A DNA stretch of 64,000 bases from Sandarakinorhabdus sp. (GTDB lineage Bacteria > Pseudomonadota > Alphaproteobacteria > Sphingomonadales > Sphingomonadaceae): the NCBI GenBank assembly GCA_020692215.1, contig JAIMKW010000004.1, positions 186,001 to 250,000 on the forward strand, in the 5' to 3' direction. Below are positions 39,973 to 50,067 of this stretch, piece by piece (the first letter of the stretch is position 1; each line of letters opens with the position of its first letter). Made by a program: the position numbers and the translations under genes. The notes under the pieces were generated by a model. The model saw nothing but the letters and a program-made list of their open reading frames with translations, made no database searches and was not told the DNA's origin.

Positions 39973-40446
39973 ATGCGCCGCATGACAGATGCCAGAGCCC
40001 TAAGAGACGCCTTCGGATGCTTCGCCACCGGAATCACGATCGTGACCAGCATGGATGAAGCAGGAGCCCCTGTCGGGTTCACGGCGAACAGTTTCACGTC
40101 GGTGTCGCTCGATCCGCCACTGTTGCTTGTGTGCCCCGGCAAGAATGCCTCCAGCCTCCCGGCCATCCTGCGGGCCGGCGTATTCGGGGTTAATGTGCTT
40201 GCGGCAGACCAGCGGCCCATCGCCGAACGTTTTGCGATGCGCGGCGTGGACCGGTTCGCCAATGGCGAGTGGGTGGAAGCGGAATCCGGCGTGCTGCTTC
40301 TGGAAGGGGCCTGTTCCAACTTCGCCTGCACAACGGTGAACGAAGTGGATGCCGGCGACCATATCGTGCTGATCGGCCGGATCGAAAGCTTCCGCGCAGC
40401 CTGTGAGCGCAAGCCGTTGATGTATGTGCAGGGCCAGTACGCCTGA
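39973..40446 (+). CDS. Flavin reductase family protein (FMN-binding)
   Basis: A 157-residue protein with the flavin reductase-like split-barrel pattern: FGCFATGITIVTS at the start, GFTANSFTSVSLDPPLLLVC for the flavin phosphate site, and GDHIVLIGRIESF near the end. Members supply reduced flavin to two-component monooxygenases. No such monooxygenase is adjacent, so its partner is not known. It converges on the EamA gene, with 10 bases between stop codons. Confidence 0.9.
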   Translation: MRRMTDARALRDAFGCFATGITIVTSMDEAGAPVGFTANSFTSVSLDPPLLLVCPGKNASSLPAILRAGVFGVNVLAADQRPIAERFAMRGVDRFANGEWVEAESGVLLLEGACSNFACTTVNEVDAGDHIVLIGRIESFRAACERKPLMYVQGQYA

Positions 40447-40456
40447 TCGCACAGCC

Positions 40457-41386
40457 CTACGGCTGTTTCGGATCCGCCGCCGACTCTGTTGCAGTCCTTT
40501 CACGCTTGGCCCCCGGCTGGCGCAGGGCAATGATCAGCCCGATGAGCGCGAGCGCTGAACCGGCCAGCGACAGCAGGGTCCACACCCAGCCTTCCACGAA
40601 GGTGGAGATCAGCATGGCCACAATCGGGATGGGAACGCCCGTCCAGGCGGCTTCGGCAGGGCCGATCGTTCGCACCAGATCGAAATAGAGCGCAAAGGCC
40701 ACCGCGCTGGCAAAAATGCCCAGAGCCAGCAGCCCCGCCAGATATTCTGGCCGCGAATCCCACTGTGGCGGGCCGGCCACGGCAAACGCAATCACCGCGT
40801 TGATGCCGGCACCCATCAGCATCGCCCAGCCAAGCCCGGCCAGCGGCGGCAGGCTGCGCGCCTTGGGCGTTGCCTGCATCACATTGGCGATGGAGGCCGA
40901 CATCACGCCGGCGGCTGTCAGTCCAAGGCCGATCAGGGCTGCATCGCGCGCGTCGGGCAGGCTCAGCTGCTGGGCGAACAGCATGAACACCCCGGCAATC
41001 CCCAGCGCCGAGCCGACAAGAAAGCGCTGCGTCACGCGGGTTCCCAGCCAGAAGCGGGCAAGAATGGCGTTGGGCACCATCAGCAAGGCAAAGGCCACCG
41101 CCAGCAGCCCGGACGGGATATAGAGCTCTGCCCGATAGACGAAGTTGAAGTTGAGAACGAACTGGAACAGCCCCAGCGCCAGCAGGAGGCCCCAGCCATG
41201 GCGGGGAACATGCAGCGGAATGCCTCGCAGCAGGCACCAGCCCAGCAGCGCCGTGCCGCCAACGCCGAAGCGATAGGCTACCGACCAGCTGGGGTTCACC
41301 TCGCCCAGCTGGAACTTGATCATGATCCAGCTTGTGCTCCAGATCAGGACAACGGTGATGAACTGGGCGATCGAGCGCGGTGTCAT
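40457..41386 (-). CDS. EamA-family (drug/metabolite transporter) permease
   Basis: A 309-residue inner-membrane protein with ten hydrophobic segments in two EamA repeats. The first repeat starts VVLIWSTSWIMIKFQLGEVNP and has the family pattern YRFGVGGTALLGW; the second covers residues about 155-290. Members export amino acids, purines or other metabolites. Its start overlaps the end of the threonine aldolase gene by four bases, so a role in exporting a product related to amino acid breakdown is possible but unproven. Confidence 0.92.
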   Translation of the reverse strand: MTPRSIAQFITVVLIWSTSWIMIKFQLGEVNPSWSVAYRFGVGGTALLGWCLLRGIPLHVPRHGWGLLLALGLFQFVLNFNFVYRAELYIPSGLLAVAFALLMVPNAILARFWLGTRVTQRFLVGSALGIAGVFMLFAQQLSLPDARDAALIGLGLTAAGVMSASIANVMQATPKARSLPPLAGLGWAMLMGAGINAVIAFAVAGPPQWDSRPEYLAGLLALGIFASAVAFALYFDLVRTIGPAEAAWTGVPIPIVAMLISTFVEGWVWTLLSLAGSALALIGLIIALRQPGAKRERTATESAADPKQP

Positions 41387-42399
41387 CCAAGTTTTGCCAA
41401 CGCGGAGGAAAGCGAATCAATTGCCGCGGCATCCTGATCCCAGCGAACCACGAACCGGGCAGCCTCCGGCCCATCCAGCTCCCAATCATAGAAGGTGAAG
41501 CCCAGTGCGCGGAGCGCCTCACGCTCGGCCGCAGTCAGGCGCAGGAACACCTCATTGGCCTCCACAGGGTGCAGCAGGCGCGCGGGGGCGGCCAGCGCGA
41601 TGCGGCGGGCGCCGGCATTGGCGTCGCGGGCATTTTCCAGCCAGATGCCGCCTTCGATCATCGCCAGAAGCTGGGCGGCGGCAAACCGTCCCTTCGATGG
41701 CATCATGCCGGCGCGCTTGCGGCGAACGGGAAGCGTGGCGGCCAGCGCCGGGTTGAACACCACGATTGCCTCGGCCGACATCCCGCCATTCTTGATGCAG
41801 CCGAAGCTCAGGATATCGACGCCGGCCTTCCATGTCACATCAGCCGGCGCACAGCCCAGATGGGCAACCGCATTGGCAAAGCGCGCGCCATCCATATGGA
41901 CGGCAAGATTGCGCGCCTTTGCCCAACTGCCGATCGCAGCGATTTCATCGGGCGTGTAAACGGTGCCGGATTCGGTCGCCTGGGTCAGGCTGATGGCGGC
42001 CGGCTGCACCTGGTGCACGTCTCCGCGGCGGCGTGCGGCAGCAGCAGTGAGCGTGTCCACGCTCAGCTTTCCGTGCGCGCCGGCAACATGCATCAGCGAT
42101 GCACCGCCGGTGAAGAAGGGCACGGCGCCGGCCTCATCCACTTCCACATGCGCATCGCCGTGGCACAGCACTGCCCCGAAGGATGGCACACAGGCGGCAA
42201 GACCCAGCCCGTTGGCAGCGGTTCCCGATGGAACTGCAAACACCCTGACGGGCGCCCCGAACAGGCCTGAAAAGGCAGGATCCAGCCGGGCAGACCAGCT
42301 GTCGCTGTCATAGCCTGCCGGTTGCGGCCTTGCGGCAGCAACAACGGCGTCCAGAATGGCGGGGTGAACACCGGCGGAATTGTCTGATGTGAAATCCAT
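41383..42399 (-). CDS. Low-specificity threonine aldolase-type PLP enzyme
   Basis: A 338-residue fold-type I PLP enzyme of the beta-eliminating lyase/threonine aldolase group. It starts MDFTSDNSAGVHPAILDAV. The PLP lysine is Lys203 in LSFGCIKNGGM, and the phosphate and ring contacts are in FAVPSGTAANGL and HMDGARFANAV. It would split L-threonine or L-allo-threonine into glycine and acetaldehyde. It is translationally coupled to the downstream EamA permease by a four-base overlap. Confidence 0.9.
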   Translation of the reverse strand: MDFTSDNSAGVHPAILDAVVAAARPQPAGYDSDSWSARLDPAFSGLFGAPVRVFAVPSGTAANGLGLAACVPSFGAVLCHGDAHVEVDEAGAVPFFTGGASLMHVAGAHGKLSVDTLTAAAARRRGDVHQVQPAAISLTQATESGTVYTPDEIAAIGSWAKARNLAVHMDGARFANAVAHLGCAPADVTWKAGVDILSFGCIKNGGMSAEAIVVFNPALAATLPVRRKRAGMMPSKGRFAAAQLLAMIEGGIWLENARDANAGARRIALAAPARLLHPVEANEVFLRLTAAEREALRALGFTFYDWELDGPEAARFVVRWDQDAAAIDSLSSALAKLG

Positions 42400-42499
42400 G
42401 GCCAGCCCCCTAGCAGGGGAAGCGCTTCGGGCCAGCTAAGAGTTTGCCGGGCCGCTGCGCTCTGGTGTCACCCCCGCCGCCCGTGACACCCAGAGTCTG

Positions 42500-43990
42500 T
42501 CACTCCCAGTCGCTGCCGCCTGTCCAGTCGCCTTCGGCCGGGTCGGAGAAGCGGGTGAACTCGCGCTGGAAGATCAGCGGCACAGAGCCGGTGGCGCCAT
42601 GCCTTTGCTTGGCGACGATGCACTCGGCCCGGCCGCGCAGCCGGTCGGCCTTTTCCAGCCAGGCCTGGAATTTCTCGCTGCCATCCTCGGGCTTCTTGCC
42701 CTCATGATAATATTCCTCGCGGAACACGAACAGCACGATGTCGGCATCCTGCTCGATGGTGCCCGATTCGCGCAGATCCGACAGTTGCGGCCGCTTGTCT
42801 TCGCGGTTTTCCACTTGTCGGCTCAGCTGCGACAGCGCGAGAACCGGGATATCCAGCTCTTTGGCCAGCGTTTTCAGGCCCCGCGTCACTTCGCTGATTT
42901 CTGCCGTCCGGTTTTCCGAGGCATTGCGTGCTGTTCCCTGCAGAAGCTGAAGATAATCGACCACGATCAGGCCGATCTTCTTCTGCCGCCGCAGCCGCCG
43001 CGCGCGCGTGCGCAGGGCCGCGATCGAAAGGGCAGGGGTGTCATCGATATAAAGCGGAAGATCGTGCAGATCCTGCGCGGCGCGCGCCAGCTCGTTGAAC
43101 TCGGCCTGGCTGATCTTTCCCATCCGCAGATTTTCCGAATTGATCCGGGACTGTTCGGCAAGGATCCGGTTGGCGAGCTGGTCGGCCGACATTTCCAGGC
43201 TGAAGAAGGCGACCGGCGCACCGGTCGAAGGTGTGATCCCGTCGCGTGCGTCCGTCTTGGCGCGCAGCGCTGTTGCAAAGGCGATGTTGGTGGCAAGCGC
43301 TGTCTTCCCCATGGCCGGCCGGCCGGCCAGGATCAGCAGATCGGAATTGTGCAGACCGCCGATCTTGTTGTTCAGCCCGGTGAGCCCGGTGGTCAGGCCG
43401 GAAAGGTGCCCGCCCGATTTCATCGCCTTGGCCGCCATCGCGACGGCCTTGGTGGCAGCGCCCGCGAAATCGACCGTCGCGCCAGAAACATCACCGGTTT
43501 CCGCCACCTGATAAAGCGCTTCCTCGGCCGATTCGATCTGCTTCAACGGTGCCACTTCCGATGACGTGTCGGTGGCCGCCTGCACCAGTTCGGATCCAAC
43601 CCGCACCAGCGCCCGCAACAGCGCCAGATCATAGATCTGCCGTGCACAATCCCTGCAGGCGATGAGGACAGCGGGGTCTTCCGTCAGCCGCAGCAGATAG
43701 CTTGGCCCGCCCAGCTCGGCGAGCGCCGGATCGCTTTCGAACAGCGGCCGCAGCGTAACAGGGTTGGCCACCATGTTGAGATCGGCCAGCCTGCGGATCT
43801 GGGCGAAGATCCGCCCGTGCAGCGGCTCGTAGAAATGCTCCTCGCGCAGCTGCAGGATCACTTCCTCCAGCATGCGATTCTCGATCAGGATCGCGCCGAG
43901 CAGCGCCTTTTCCGCTTCGATGTTGAAGGGCATTTGCGGCGGCTGCGGGCCGCCATGATCGACAAGAGAGAGGTTTGGTAAGCTGGCCAT
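42500..43990 (-). CDS. dnaB: Replicative DNA helicase DnaB
   Basis: About 496 residues from the chosen start MASLPNLSLVDHGG; an in-frame ATG eight codons upstream (44014) is equally possible, and neither has an ideally placed ribosome site. The N-terminal domain begins with PFNIEAEKALLGAIL, the core has Walker A AGRPAMGKTA, Walker B LIVVDYLQLLQG, and the arginine-finger region VENREDKRPQLSDLRESGTIEQDADIV is typical of DnaB. No intein is present. It unwinds DNA ahead of the replisome. The neighbour rlmN ends 97 bases upstream. Confidence 0.97.
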   Translation of the reverse strand: MASLPNLSLVDHGGPQPPQMPFNIEAEKALLGAILIENRMLEEVILQLREEHFYEPLHGRIFAQIRRLADLNMVANPVTLRPLFESDPALAELGGPSYLLRLTEDPAVLIACRDCARQIYDLALLRALVRVGSELVQAATDTSSEVAPLKQIESAEEALYQVAETGDVSGATVDFAGAATKAVAMAAKAMKSGGHLSGLTTGLTGLNNKIGGLHNSDLLILAGRPAMGKTALATNIAFATALRAKTDARDGITPSTGAPVAFFSLEMSADQLANRILAEQSRINSENLRMGKISQAEFNELARAAQDLHDLPLYIDDTPALSIAALRTRARRLRRQKKIGLIVVDYLQLLQGTARNASENRTAEISEVTRGLKTLAKELDIPVLALSQLSRQVENREDKRPQLSDLRESGTIEQDADIVLFVFREEYYHEGKKPEDGSEKFQAWLEKADRLRGRAECIVAKQRHGATGSVPLIFQREFTRFSDPAEGDWTGGSDWE

Positions 43991-44087
43991 CACAGCTTCA
44001 TGCGCCTCCGCCATGCCGGGGGGAAGGGGCCGATCCTCGAACCGGTGTGGATATCGGATGGAACAACCGGCTGCGCTGGATGCCAGC

Positions 44088-45284
44088 CTACCAGGAGGCT
44101 TCTTTTTCCGCTGCCCGACGGTCGAGTTCGGCACGGCTCATCTTTTCCGAGCTGGATTTCAGCTGGCCGCAGGCTGCCATGATATCCCGTCCGCGCGGGC
44201 GTCGCACCGGCGCTGATATCCCGCCCCTGAACACGATGTCGGAAAAGCGCTGCACACGCTCGGGCGTGGAGGTTTCATACAGCGCGCCCGGCCAGGGGTT
44301 GAACGGGATCAGATTCACCTTGGCGGGCAGATCATAGCGCTTCAGCAGCCGAACAAGTTCGTGCGCGTCCTCGTCGCTGTCGTTCTTGTCCTTCAGCATC
44401 ACATATTCAAAGGTGATGCGCCGCGCGTTGTTGGCACCGGGATAATCGGCGCAGGCCTTCAGCAGCTCGTCGATGCCATATTTCTTGTTCAGCGGCACGA
44501 TCTCGTCGCGGATTTCCTTGGTGACGGCGTGCAGCGATACCGCAAGGTTTACCCCGATCTCGGCGCCAGCCCGCTCCATCATCGGCACGACGCCCGATGT
44601 CGACAGCGTGATCCGCCGCTTGGAGAGCGCCAGCCCGTCGCCGTCCATCACGATCTTCAGCGCATCGCGCACATTCTCGAAATTGTAGAGCGGCTCGCCC
44701 ATGCCCATCATCACGATATTGGTGAGAAGGCGTCCCTCCGGCTGGGAAGGCCATTCGCCAAGGCTGTCACGCGCCAGCATCACCTGGCCGACAATTTCCG
44801 ATGCGGTCAGGTTGCGCACCAGCTTCATCGTGCCCGTCAGGCAGAAGCGGCAGTTCAGCGTGCACCCCACCTGCGAGGAAACGCAAAGGGTTCCACGGTC
44901 GGCATCGGGGATGAACACCATCTCATATTCTTCTCCCCCCGAACGCAGCAGCCATTTGCGGGTTCCGTCGATGGAGACATGCGCCTCCACCACTTCGGGC
45001 CGGCCAACGACGAAATGGTCGGCCAACGCTTCGCGCAACGGCTTCGACAGATCGGACATGCCGGCAAAATCGGTGACGCCGCGGTTGTAGATCCAGCTCC
45101 AGATCTGGCGGCTGCGCATCTTCGCCTGTTTGGCATCGGCGAGGCCGGCTTCGGCCAGCAGGTCGGCGATGGCTGCACGTGGCAGGCCAACAAGATCCTT
45201 CAGGCCATCCGGCCTTGGAGCAAGGGTGCGCGGCACGGGAACAGGGTCCACCGCGCCCGCAATCGGCATGAGGTTCGTATCCAT
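44088..45284 (-). CDS. rlmN: Dual-specificity 23S rRNA/tRNA adenine C2-methyltransferase RlmN
   Basis: A 398-residue radical SAM enzyme. The 4Fe-4S cluster motif CxxxCxxC is Cys141, Cys145 and Cys148 (GCTLNCRFC), and the family signature [13 protein letters not shown] and [19 protein letters not shown] follow. It methylates C2 of A2503 in 23S rRNA and A37 of some tRNAs. The start [14 protein letters not shown] is chosen over a much longer open frame extending upstream, where the codons lack homology. The last 20 residues are charged ([15 protein letters not shown]). Confidence 0.95.
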   Translation of the reverse strand: MDTNLMPIAGAVDPVPVPRTLAPRPDGLKDLVGLPRAAIADLLAEAGLADAKQAKMRSRQIWSWIYNRGVTDFAGMSDLSKPLREALADHFVVGRPEVVEAHVSIDGTRKWLLRSGGEEYEMVFIPDADRGTLCVSSQVGCTLNCRFCLTGTMKLVRNLTASEIVGQVMLARDSLGEWPSQPEGRLLTNIVMMGMGEPLYNFENVRDALKIVMDGDGLALSKRRITLSTSGVVPMMERAGAEIGVNLAVSLHAVTKEIRDEIVPLNKKYGIDELLKACADYPGANNARRITFEYVMLKDKNDSDEDAHELVRLLKRYDLPAKVNLIPFNPWPGALYETSTPERVQRFSDIVFRGGISAPVRRPRGRDIMAACGQLKSSSEKMSRAELDRRAAEKEASW

Positions 45285-45434
45285 GGGTGGCGCCCCATAG
45301 CGCAATGGCGGGCAAAAGCGAAGCGCCGCCGGCCATTCTCCATCACAATCGTTTACTTTGGTTTCACCTTCCGCCGCCGTAATGGCTGCTGCACCGCCCG
45401 AACACGGGCTGAAACGAACAAAGGTCGTACCACG

Positions 45435-46118
45435 ATGATGAAGAAGCTGATCCCCGTCCTTGGTCTTGCCATTCTGGCCGGCGCACCTGTGCAGGCTGCC
45501 GAACAGCTTGTCTGGTCGGTGGATTTCGAAGGCAGCGGCCTTGCTGGCGTTGCAGGCCCCTTCGGGTCCGACAGCCGCAGCATCACCGTTGGCGGCGCCG
45601 GCATGACATCGGCGCAGAGCCTGCCCGGCTTTGGTCAACGCTATCTGCGCAACGGCTCCAAGGGCACGACAAGCTTCCAGGTTTCCGGGCTCGATGCGCA
45701 TGATGCCCTGCGTCTCACCTTCGATCTCGCCATTCTCGACAGCTGGGATCGCCCGGACGATACGCGGTGGGGCCCGGACTATCTCTATGTCACGATCGGC
45801 GACACCGAATATCAGTGGGCCCCGGCCTGGCCGGGCGAGCTGATCGGCCGCGGCAACTATGCCGTCAATGCGAACTACAAGGATTCGGTCTATCGCCACA
45901 GCTTCCTGATCCCCCATGTGGCCGATGCGTTCAGCTTCAGCATCCGCGCCGGTGGCAAGGGATATCAGGGCGGCAACGATGAAAGCTGGGGCATCGACAA
46001 TGTCAGCCTCTACGCCAACGCCGTCCCCGAGCCGGCCACCTGGGCGATGCTGATCGCGGGCTTCGGCCTGGTTGGCGCAAGCCTGCGCCGCAAGCGCGCC
46101 GCTCTCGCAACCGGCTGA
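45435..46118 (+). CDS. PEPxxWA-CTERM sorting domain protein
   Basis: A 227-residue exported protein starting [21 protein letters not shown] (two adjacent ATG codons), with a signal peptide cut near QAAEQ. The mature domain is beta-rich ([42 protein letters not shown]), resembling a carbohydrate-binding-like or lectin-like fold. The C-terminus has [20 protein letters not shown] followed by RRKR, the exosortase recognition signal. It is a single-gene unit ending in a strong terminator. No sigma-54 element was seen upstream, unlike the PEP-CTERM gene at 9646. Confidence 0.88.
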   Translation: MMKKLIPVLGLAILAGAPVQAAEQLVWSVDFEGSGLAGVAGPFGSDSRSITVGGAGMTSAQSLPGFGQRYLRNGSKGTTSFQVSGLDAHDALRLTFDLAILDSWDRPDDTRWGPDYLYVTIGDTEYQWAPAWPGELIGRGNYAVNANYKDSVYRHSFLIPHVADAFSFSIRAGGKGYQGGNDESWGIDNVSLYANAVPEPATWAMLIAGFGLVGASLRRKRAALATG

Positions 46119-46145
46119 TCGCCGGCCAGCATCTGCACGCCATCG

Positions 46146-46187
46146 GCGGCCCGAAGCCTTTCGACCGAAAGGCTTCGGGCCGCTTTT
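46146..46187 (+). terminator. Strong rho-independent terminator of the second PEP-CTERM gene
   Basis: A perfect 18-base-pair stem (46146-46163 with 46166-46183) with a two-base loop, followed by TTTT. It lies 28 bases after the stop codon. Confidence 0.9.
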
Positions 46188-46263
46188 GCTGGCTACCATC
46201 AGGCACAGGTTGACGCAGGCAGGCAATCGGGCGAACCTGCCCCTGTTCTGGGGAGGACAGGCC

Positions 46264-47487
46264 ATGGCGACACAAGTGCATACCGAGCCGCTCGATCTCG
46301 ATGTCGGGCGATCGGATATCTGGCGGGAGAATCGCTGGGAGCTGCTGATGGACCGGCTTCGGGCCGAGGCGCCTGTCAGCTATTGCGCGCAAAGCGCCTA
46401 TGGACCCTACTGGTCGATCGTGCGCTACGACGATATCGCCGAGGTGGAGGCGCATCCGGAGATCTACTCGTCGGCGTCCGAATATGGCGGGATCACGATT
46501 GCCGATGCGCTGGGCGAAGCCGAGCTTCCGCACTTCATCGCGATGGATCGTCCGCGCCACACGGCGCAGCGCCGATCGGTGACACCGGCCTTCACACCAA
46601 CCGAGATCGAGCGGCTGTCGTCCGAGATCCGTGAGCGGACAAGCGCCCTGCTGGACACGCTTCCCGTCGGCACCGAATTCGACTGGGTGCAGAAACTATC
46701 CATCGCGTTGACGACCGGCATGCTGGCGATCATCTTCGATTTTCCTTGGGACGAAAGGGCAAACCTGACCCTGTGGTCGGATTGGGGCGCAGACCTCGAG
46801 GCCATGATCGATCCTGTCCGCGGGCAAGAGCGGCTGGGGCATCTGAACGATTGCGCCCAGGCCTTTGCCCGTTTGTGGAACGAGAGGGCGCAGCAGCCCC
46901 CCAAAAACGATCTCATCTCGCTGATGGTGCACAATGAAGCGATGTCCAGCCTGTCTCCGCTGGAGCAACTGGCGAACATCATCCTGCTGATTGTCGGCGG
47001 GAATGATACCACACGCAATTCCATGAGCGGCGCCGCGGTCGCGTTCAGCCAGTTTCCCGGCGAGTATCAGAAGCTGCTGGATGACCCGGGCCTTGCCGCC
47101 AATGCCGTATCGGAAATCATCCGCTGGCAGACGCCGCTGGCCCATATGCGGCGCACGGCGACCGAAGATGCCCTGCTTGGCGGGCAAAGGATCCACAAGG
47201 GCGACAAGGTCATCCTGTGGTATGCAGCGGCGAACCGCGAGGCGGCGAAATTCCCGAGGCCGCGGGATTTCATGGTGACAAGGGACAATGCGCGGCGGCA
47301 CCTCGCCTTCGGTTTCGGCATCCATCGTTGCGTCGGTGCAAGGCTGGCCGAAATGCAGCTGAAGATCCTGTTCGAGGAACTGGTGTCGCGGCGCCTTCGG
47401 ATTTCGGTAACGGGCCCGATCGAGCGGGTGAACTCGTCGTTCATCAACGGCTACAGTCGGCTTCCAGTCACATTGACCCGCGCCTGA
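46264..47487 (+). CDS. Cytochrome P450, CYP153-like
   Basis: A 407-residue soluble bacterial P450. The ATG follows GGGAGGACAGG. The heme ligand is Cys356 in [11 protein letters not shown], the K-helix ExxR is Glu284-Arg287, and the I-helix oxygen-binding motif is [12 protein letters not shown] (from 245). The stretches [29 protein letters not shown] and [16 protein letters not shown] closely follow CYP153 terminal alkane/fatty acid hydroxylases. No ferredoxin or ferredoxin reductase gene is nearby, so redox partners must come from elsewhere. Substrate range is inferred only from the subfamily. Confidence 0.9.
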   Translation: MATQVHTEPLDLDVGRSDIWRENRWELLMDRLRAEAPVSYCAQSAYGPYWSIVRYDDIAEVEAHPEIYSSASEYGGITIADALGEAELPHFIAMDRPRHTAQRRSVTPAFTPTEIERLSSEIRERTSALLDTLPVGTEFDWVQKLSIALTTGMLAIIFDFPWDERANLTLWSDWGADLEAMIDPVRGQERLGHLNDCAQAFARLWNERAQQPPKNDLISLMVHNEAMSSLSPLEQLANIILLIVGGNDTTRNSMSGAAVAFSQFPGEYQKLLDDPGLAANAVSEIIRWQTPLAHMRRTATEDALLGGQRIHKGDKVILWYAAANREAAKFPRPRDFMVTRDNARRHLAFGFGIHRCVGARLAEMQLKILFEELVSRRLRISVTGPIERVNSSFINGYSRLPVTLTRA

Positions 47488-47526
47488 AGCCGGTCCGCAG
47501 GGCAGGCTGACCCGGCCGCGTCGGCG

Positions 47527-48171
47527 TCAGGCTGCCTTGGGGCCGGAAGCTCCGATGCCCAGATGGATCGGTTCTTCGCTGCCATCTGCGATCCGCATCA
47601 CTGTGCCTTGTGGCACGTCGGCCGCGATCGGCACGCCATGGAAGGCGCGCCCGCCCGCAAGCAGCCCGCGCAGCACACGCGCTGTCATCCCGTGGCTGAT
47701 CACCAGCGCCGGCGCCGTGTCGGCCTCCTGCAGCCAATTGGCAAGCCGGGCTGCAATGTCGGAATAATGCTCCCCGTCCGGTATAGGCATCCGGAACAAT
47801 CGGTGCTCTTCATCCAGGATCTCGCCCTCGGTTGCGATGATCTCGGCATAGTCCCGCCCGGTCCAGCGGCCGACTTCGATCTCGCGCAGCCGGCGGTCGG
47901 TGCGGATGTCGAAAAAAGGCACCCCCAGATGTTCCGCCACGATGGAAGCCGTCTGCAAGGTTCTGCCGGCAGGTGAAGCCCAAAGCGATGGCACCGGCTC
48001 CCCTTTTTCCGCAAAATAGCGCGCCAGCGCTGACCCCATGGCTTCGGCCTGCGCGATCCCGTCGCGCGTCAACGGCGTATGGGCATCATTCCCCTGCATG
48101 CGGCGCGCCTTGTTGAACACGGTTTCCGCGTGGCGGGCGAGATAGAGCGGATTGGGCATGGGCTCCGCCAT
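47527..48171 (-). CDS. Histidine phosphatase family protein (phosphoglycerate mutase-like)
   Basis: A 214-residue branch I histidine phosphatase. The catalytic RHAE motif is at residues 13-16, with the second histidine in LVISHGMTARVL. The middle TDRRLREIEVGRWTGRDYAEI fits the broad-specificity phosphatase group rather than glycolytic phosphoglycerate mutase. It is on the opposite strand from its neighbours, converging with the P450 gene and divergent from scoA. Substrate unknown. Confidence 0.9.
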   Translation of the reverse strand: MAEPMPNPLYLARHAETVFNKARRMQGNDAHTPLTRDGIAQAEAMGSALARYFAEKGEPVPSLWASPAGRTLQTASIVAEHLGVPFFDIRTDRRLREIEVGRWTGRDYAEIIATEGEILDEEHRLFRMPIPDGEHYSDIAARLANWLQEADTAPALVISHGMTARVLRGLLAGGRAFHGVPIAADVPQGTVMRIADGSEEPIHLGIGASGPKAA

Positions 48172-48263
48172 AGGCCCTGCCCATGCGCTTGCGCAACCGC
48201 GCCCACGGGGTTCCCCGCTCTGGCATCAGCCGCTATGTGGCTGACCAAGCGACTGGAGATTCC

Positions 48264-48971
48264 ATGGCCAACAAAGTCTATCCCAATGCCGCCGCCGCCC
48301 TTGATGGCCTGCTGTTCGATGGCATGACCATCGTTTCGGGCGGGTTCGGCCTTTGCGGCATTCCGGAAAACAGCATTTCCGCCATCCAGCAGGCTGGCGT
48401 GAAGAACCTGACGGTGGTGTCGAACAATGCCGGTGTCGATGGCTTTGGCCTCGGCCTTCTGCTGGAAACCCGCCAGGTGGCGAAGATGATCTCCTCCTAC
48501 GTGGGCGAGAACAAGGAGTTCGAGCGCCAGTATCTGGCAGGCGAGCTGGAACTGGAATTCGCGCCGCAGGGCACGCTTGCCGAGCGCATGCGCGCCGGCG
48601 GCGCCGGCATCCCCGGCTTCTACACCCGCACCGGGGTGGGAACGCTGGTGGCCGAAGGCAAGCCGGTGATGGAGTTTGATGGCGAGCCCTTCATCCTGGA
48701 GCGGGGAATCGTGGCTGATCTCGCCATCGTGAAGGCCTGGAAGGCCGACCGCTTCGGGAACCTCATGTTCCGCAAGACGGCGCGCAACTTCAACCCGATG
48801 GCGGCGACTGCCGGCGAGGTGACTGTCGCCGAAGTGGAAGAGATCGTCGAGGACGGTGCGCTGGACCCGGATTGCATCCACACCCCCAGCGTGTTCGTGC
48901 AGCGGCTGTTCGTGGGCAGCTTCGAAAAGCGCATCGAACAAAGAACCGTGCGCAAAAGGGAGGCTGCATGA
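48264..48971 (+). CDS. scoA: 3-oxoacid CoA-transferase subunit A
   Basis: A 235-residue alpha subunit of succinyl-CoA:3-ketoacid CoA-transferase. The ATG follows CTGGAGATT. Typical motifs are [30 protein letters not shown] and [16 protein letters not shown]. It transfers CoA from succinyl-CoA to acetoacetate and similar acids. The stop codon overlaps the start of scoB (ATGA), so the two subunits are made together. Confidence 0.95.
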   Translation: MANKVYPNAAAALDGLLFDGMTIVSGGFGLCGIPENSISAIQQAGVKNLTVVSNNAGVDGFGLGLLLETRQVAKMISSYVGENKEFERQYLAGELELEFAPQGTLAERMRAGGAGIPGFYTRTGVGTLVAEGKPVMEFDGEPFILERGIVADLAIVKAWKADRFGNLMFRKTARNFNPMAATAGEVTVAEVEEIVEDGALDPDCIHTPSVFVQRLFVGSFEKRIEQRTVRKREAA

Positions 48972-49606
48972 TGCCCTGGACCAGAGATGAAATGGCTGCC
49001 CGTGCCGCACGAGAGCTGAAGGATGGTTTCTATGTGAACCTGGGCATCGGCATGCCGACGCTGGTGGCAAACCATGCGGGCAATCTCGATATCACCCTGC
49101 AATCCGAAAACGGCATGCTCGGGATGGGCCCCTTCCCGTTTGAAGGCGAGGAAGACGCCGACCTCATCAACGCCGGCAAACAGACCGTGACGGAGCTTCC
49201 CCGCACCAGCTATTTTTCCAGCGCCGACAGCTTCGCGATGATCCGTGGCGGCCATATGGACCTGTCGATCCTGGGCGCGATGGAGGTGGCCGAAAATGGC
49301 GATCTCGCCAACTGGATGGTGCCGGGCAAGATGGTGAAGGGCATGGGCGGCGCAATGGATCTCGTCGCTGGAACGCCGCGCATCGTCGTGATGATGGAAC
49401 ATACCGACAAGGCCGGGAACCCGAAGTTCATCCCTGCCTGCACCCTGCCGCTCACCGGGCGAAACGTGGTGGATGTGATCATCACCGATCTTGCCGTGTT
49501 CGAGCGCGCCGACAGAAAGGGTGCGCCCTTCCGGCTCGTCGAAATGGCGCCGGGCGTGACGCTGGACGATGTAAAGGCCAGGACCACAGCCCACTTCGAA
49601 TCCTGA
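48968..49606 (+). CDS. scoB: 3-oxoacid CoA-transferase subunit B
   Basis: A 212-residue beta subunit. The catalytic glutamate is Glu47 in [12 protein letters not shown], which forms the glutamyl-CoA intermediate. Further motifs are [12 protein letters not shown] and [18 protein letters not shown]. Two adjacent ATG codons start the gene after GGGAGG; the first is used here. It follows scoA with a four-base overlap and is followed 10 bases later by the DUF302 gene. Confidence 0.95.
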   Translation: MMPWTRDEMAARAARELKDGFYVNLGIGMPTLVANHAGNLDITLQSENGMLGMGPFPFEGEEDADLINAGKQTVTELPRTSYFSSADSFAMIRGGHMDLSILGAMEVAENGDLANWMVPGKMVKGMGGAMDLVAGTPRIVVMMEHTDKAGNPKFIPACTLPLTGRNVVDVIITDLAVFERADRKGAPFRLVEMAPGVTLDDVKARTTAHFES

Positions 49607-49616
49607 GGAGACAATC

Positions 49617-50021
49617 ATGGCAGCGCTTGGAACCGAAATTGCCCTCGATCTGGATTTCGATCAGGCGGTAGCCCGTGTGACCGAGGCGCTTGCCGCAGAG
49701 GGGTTCGGGGTGATCTCGCGGATCGACATGGACAAGGCCTTCCGCGAGAAGATCGGGGTGGCGTTCCGCCGATACACAATCCTGGGCGCCTGCAATCCGA
49801 AGCTGGCGCACAAGGCCGTATCGGCGCGCCCGGATGTCGGTCTGCTGCTGCCCTGCAACATCACCGTGGAGGAGGCGGGCACAGGCGCCACCGTCAGGAT
49901 TGTCGATGCTGCGGCAATGATGGCGATCGCCGGGCTGGATGAGACCCCGGCAATAGCCGAACTGGCAGAGGATGCCGGCGCGCGCCTGGGCCGGGTCGCG
50001 GCTGCCCTTGGCGCCGCCTGA
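49617..50021 (+). CDS. DUF302 domain protein
   Basis: A 134-residue cytoplasmic protein. The pattern FDQAVARVTEALAAEGFGVISRIDM, then FRRYTILGACNPKLAHKA and DVGLLLPCNITVEEAG, is the DUF302 family. Two cysteines (ACNP and LPCN) are conserved features of this group. Its function is unknown; it probably shares the scoAB transcript, being 10 bases downstream behind a GAGGAG site. Confidence 0.9.
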   Translation: MAALGTEIALDLDFDQAVARVTEALAAEGFGVISRIDMDKAFREKIGVAFRRYTILGACNPKLAHKAVSARPDVGLLLPCNITVEEAGTGATVRIVDAAAMMAIAGLDETPAIAELAEDAGARLGRVAAALGAA

Positions 50022-50067
50022 CAGCCGCGATCAACCTCCGCGTGGCCCGCTGGCGCGGGGCGTCTGG

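Noticed and set aside
45285..45434. Sigma-54 promoter upstream of the second PEP-CTERM gene
   Set aside because: Several GG...GC pairs occur, but none has both the TGGC and TTGC elements at the correct spacing.
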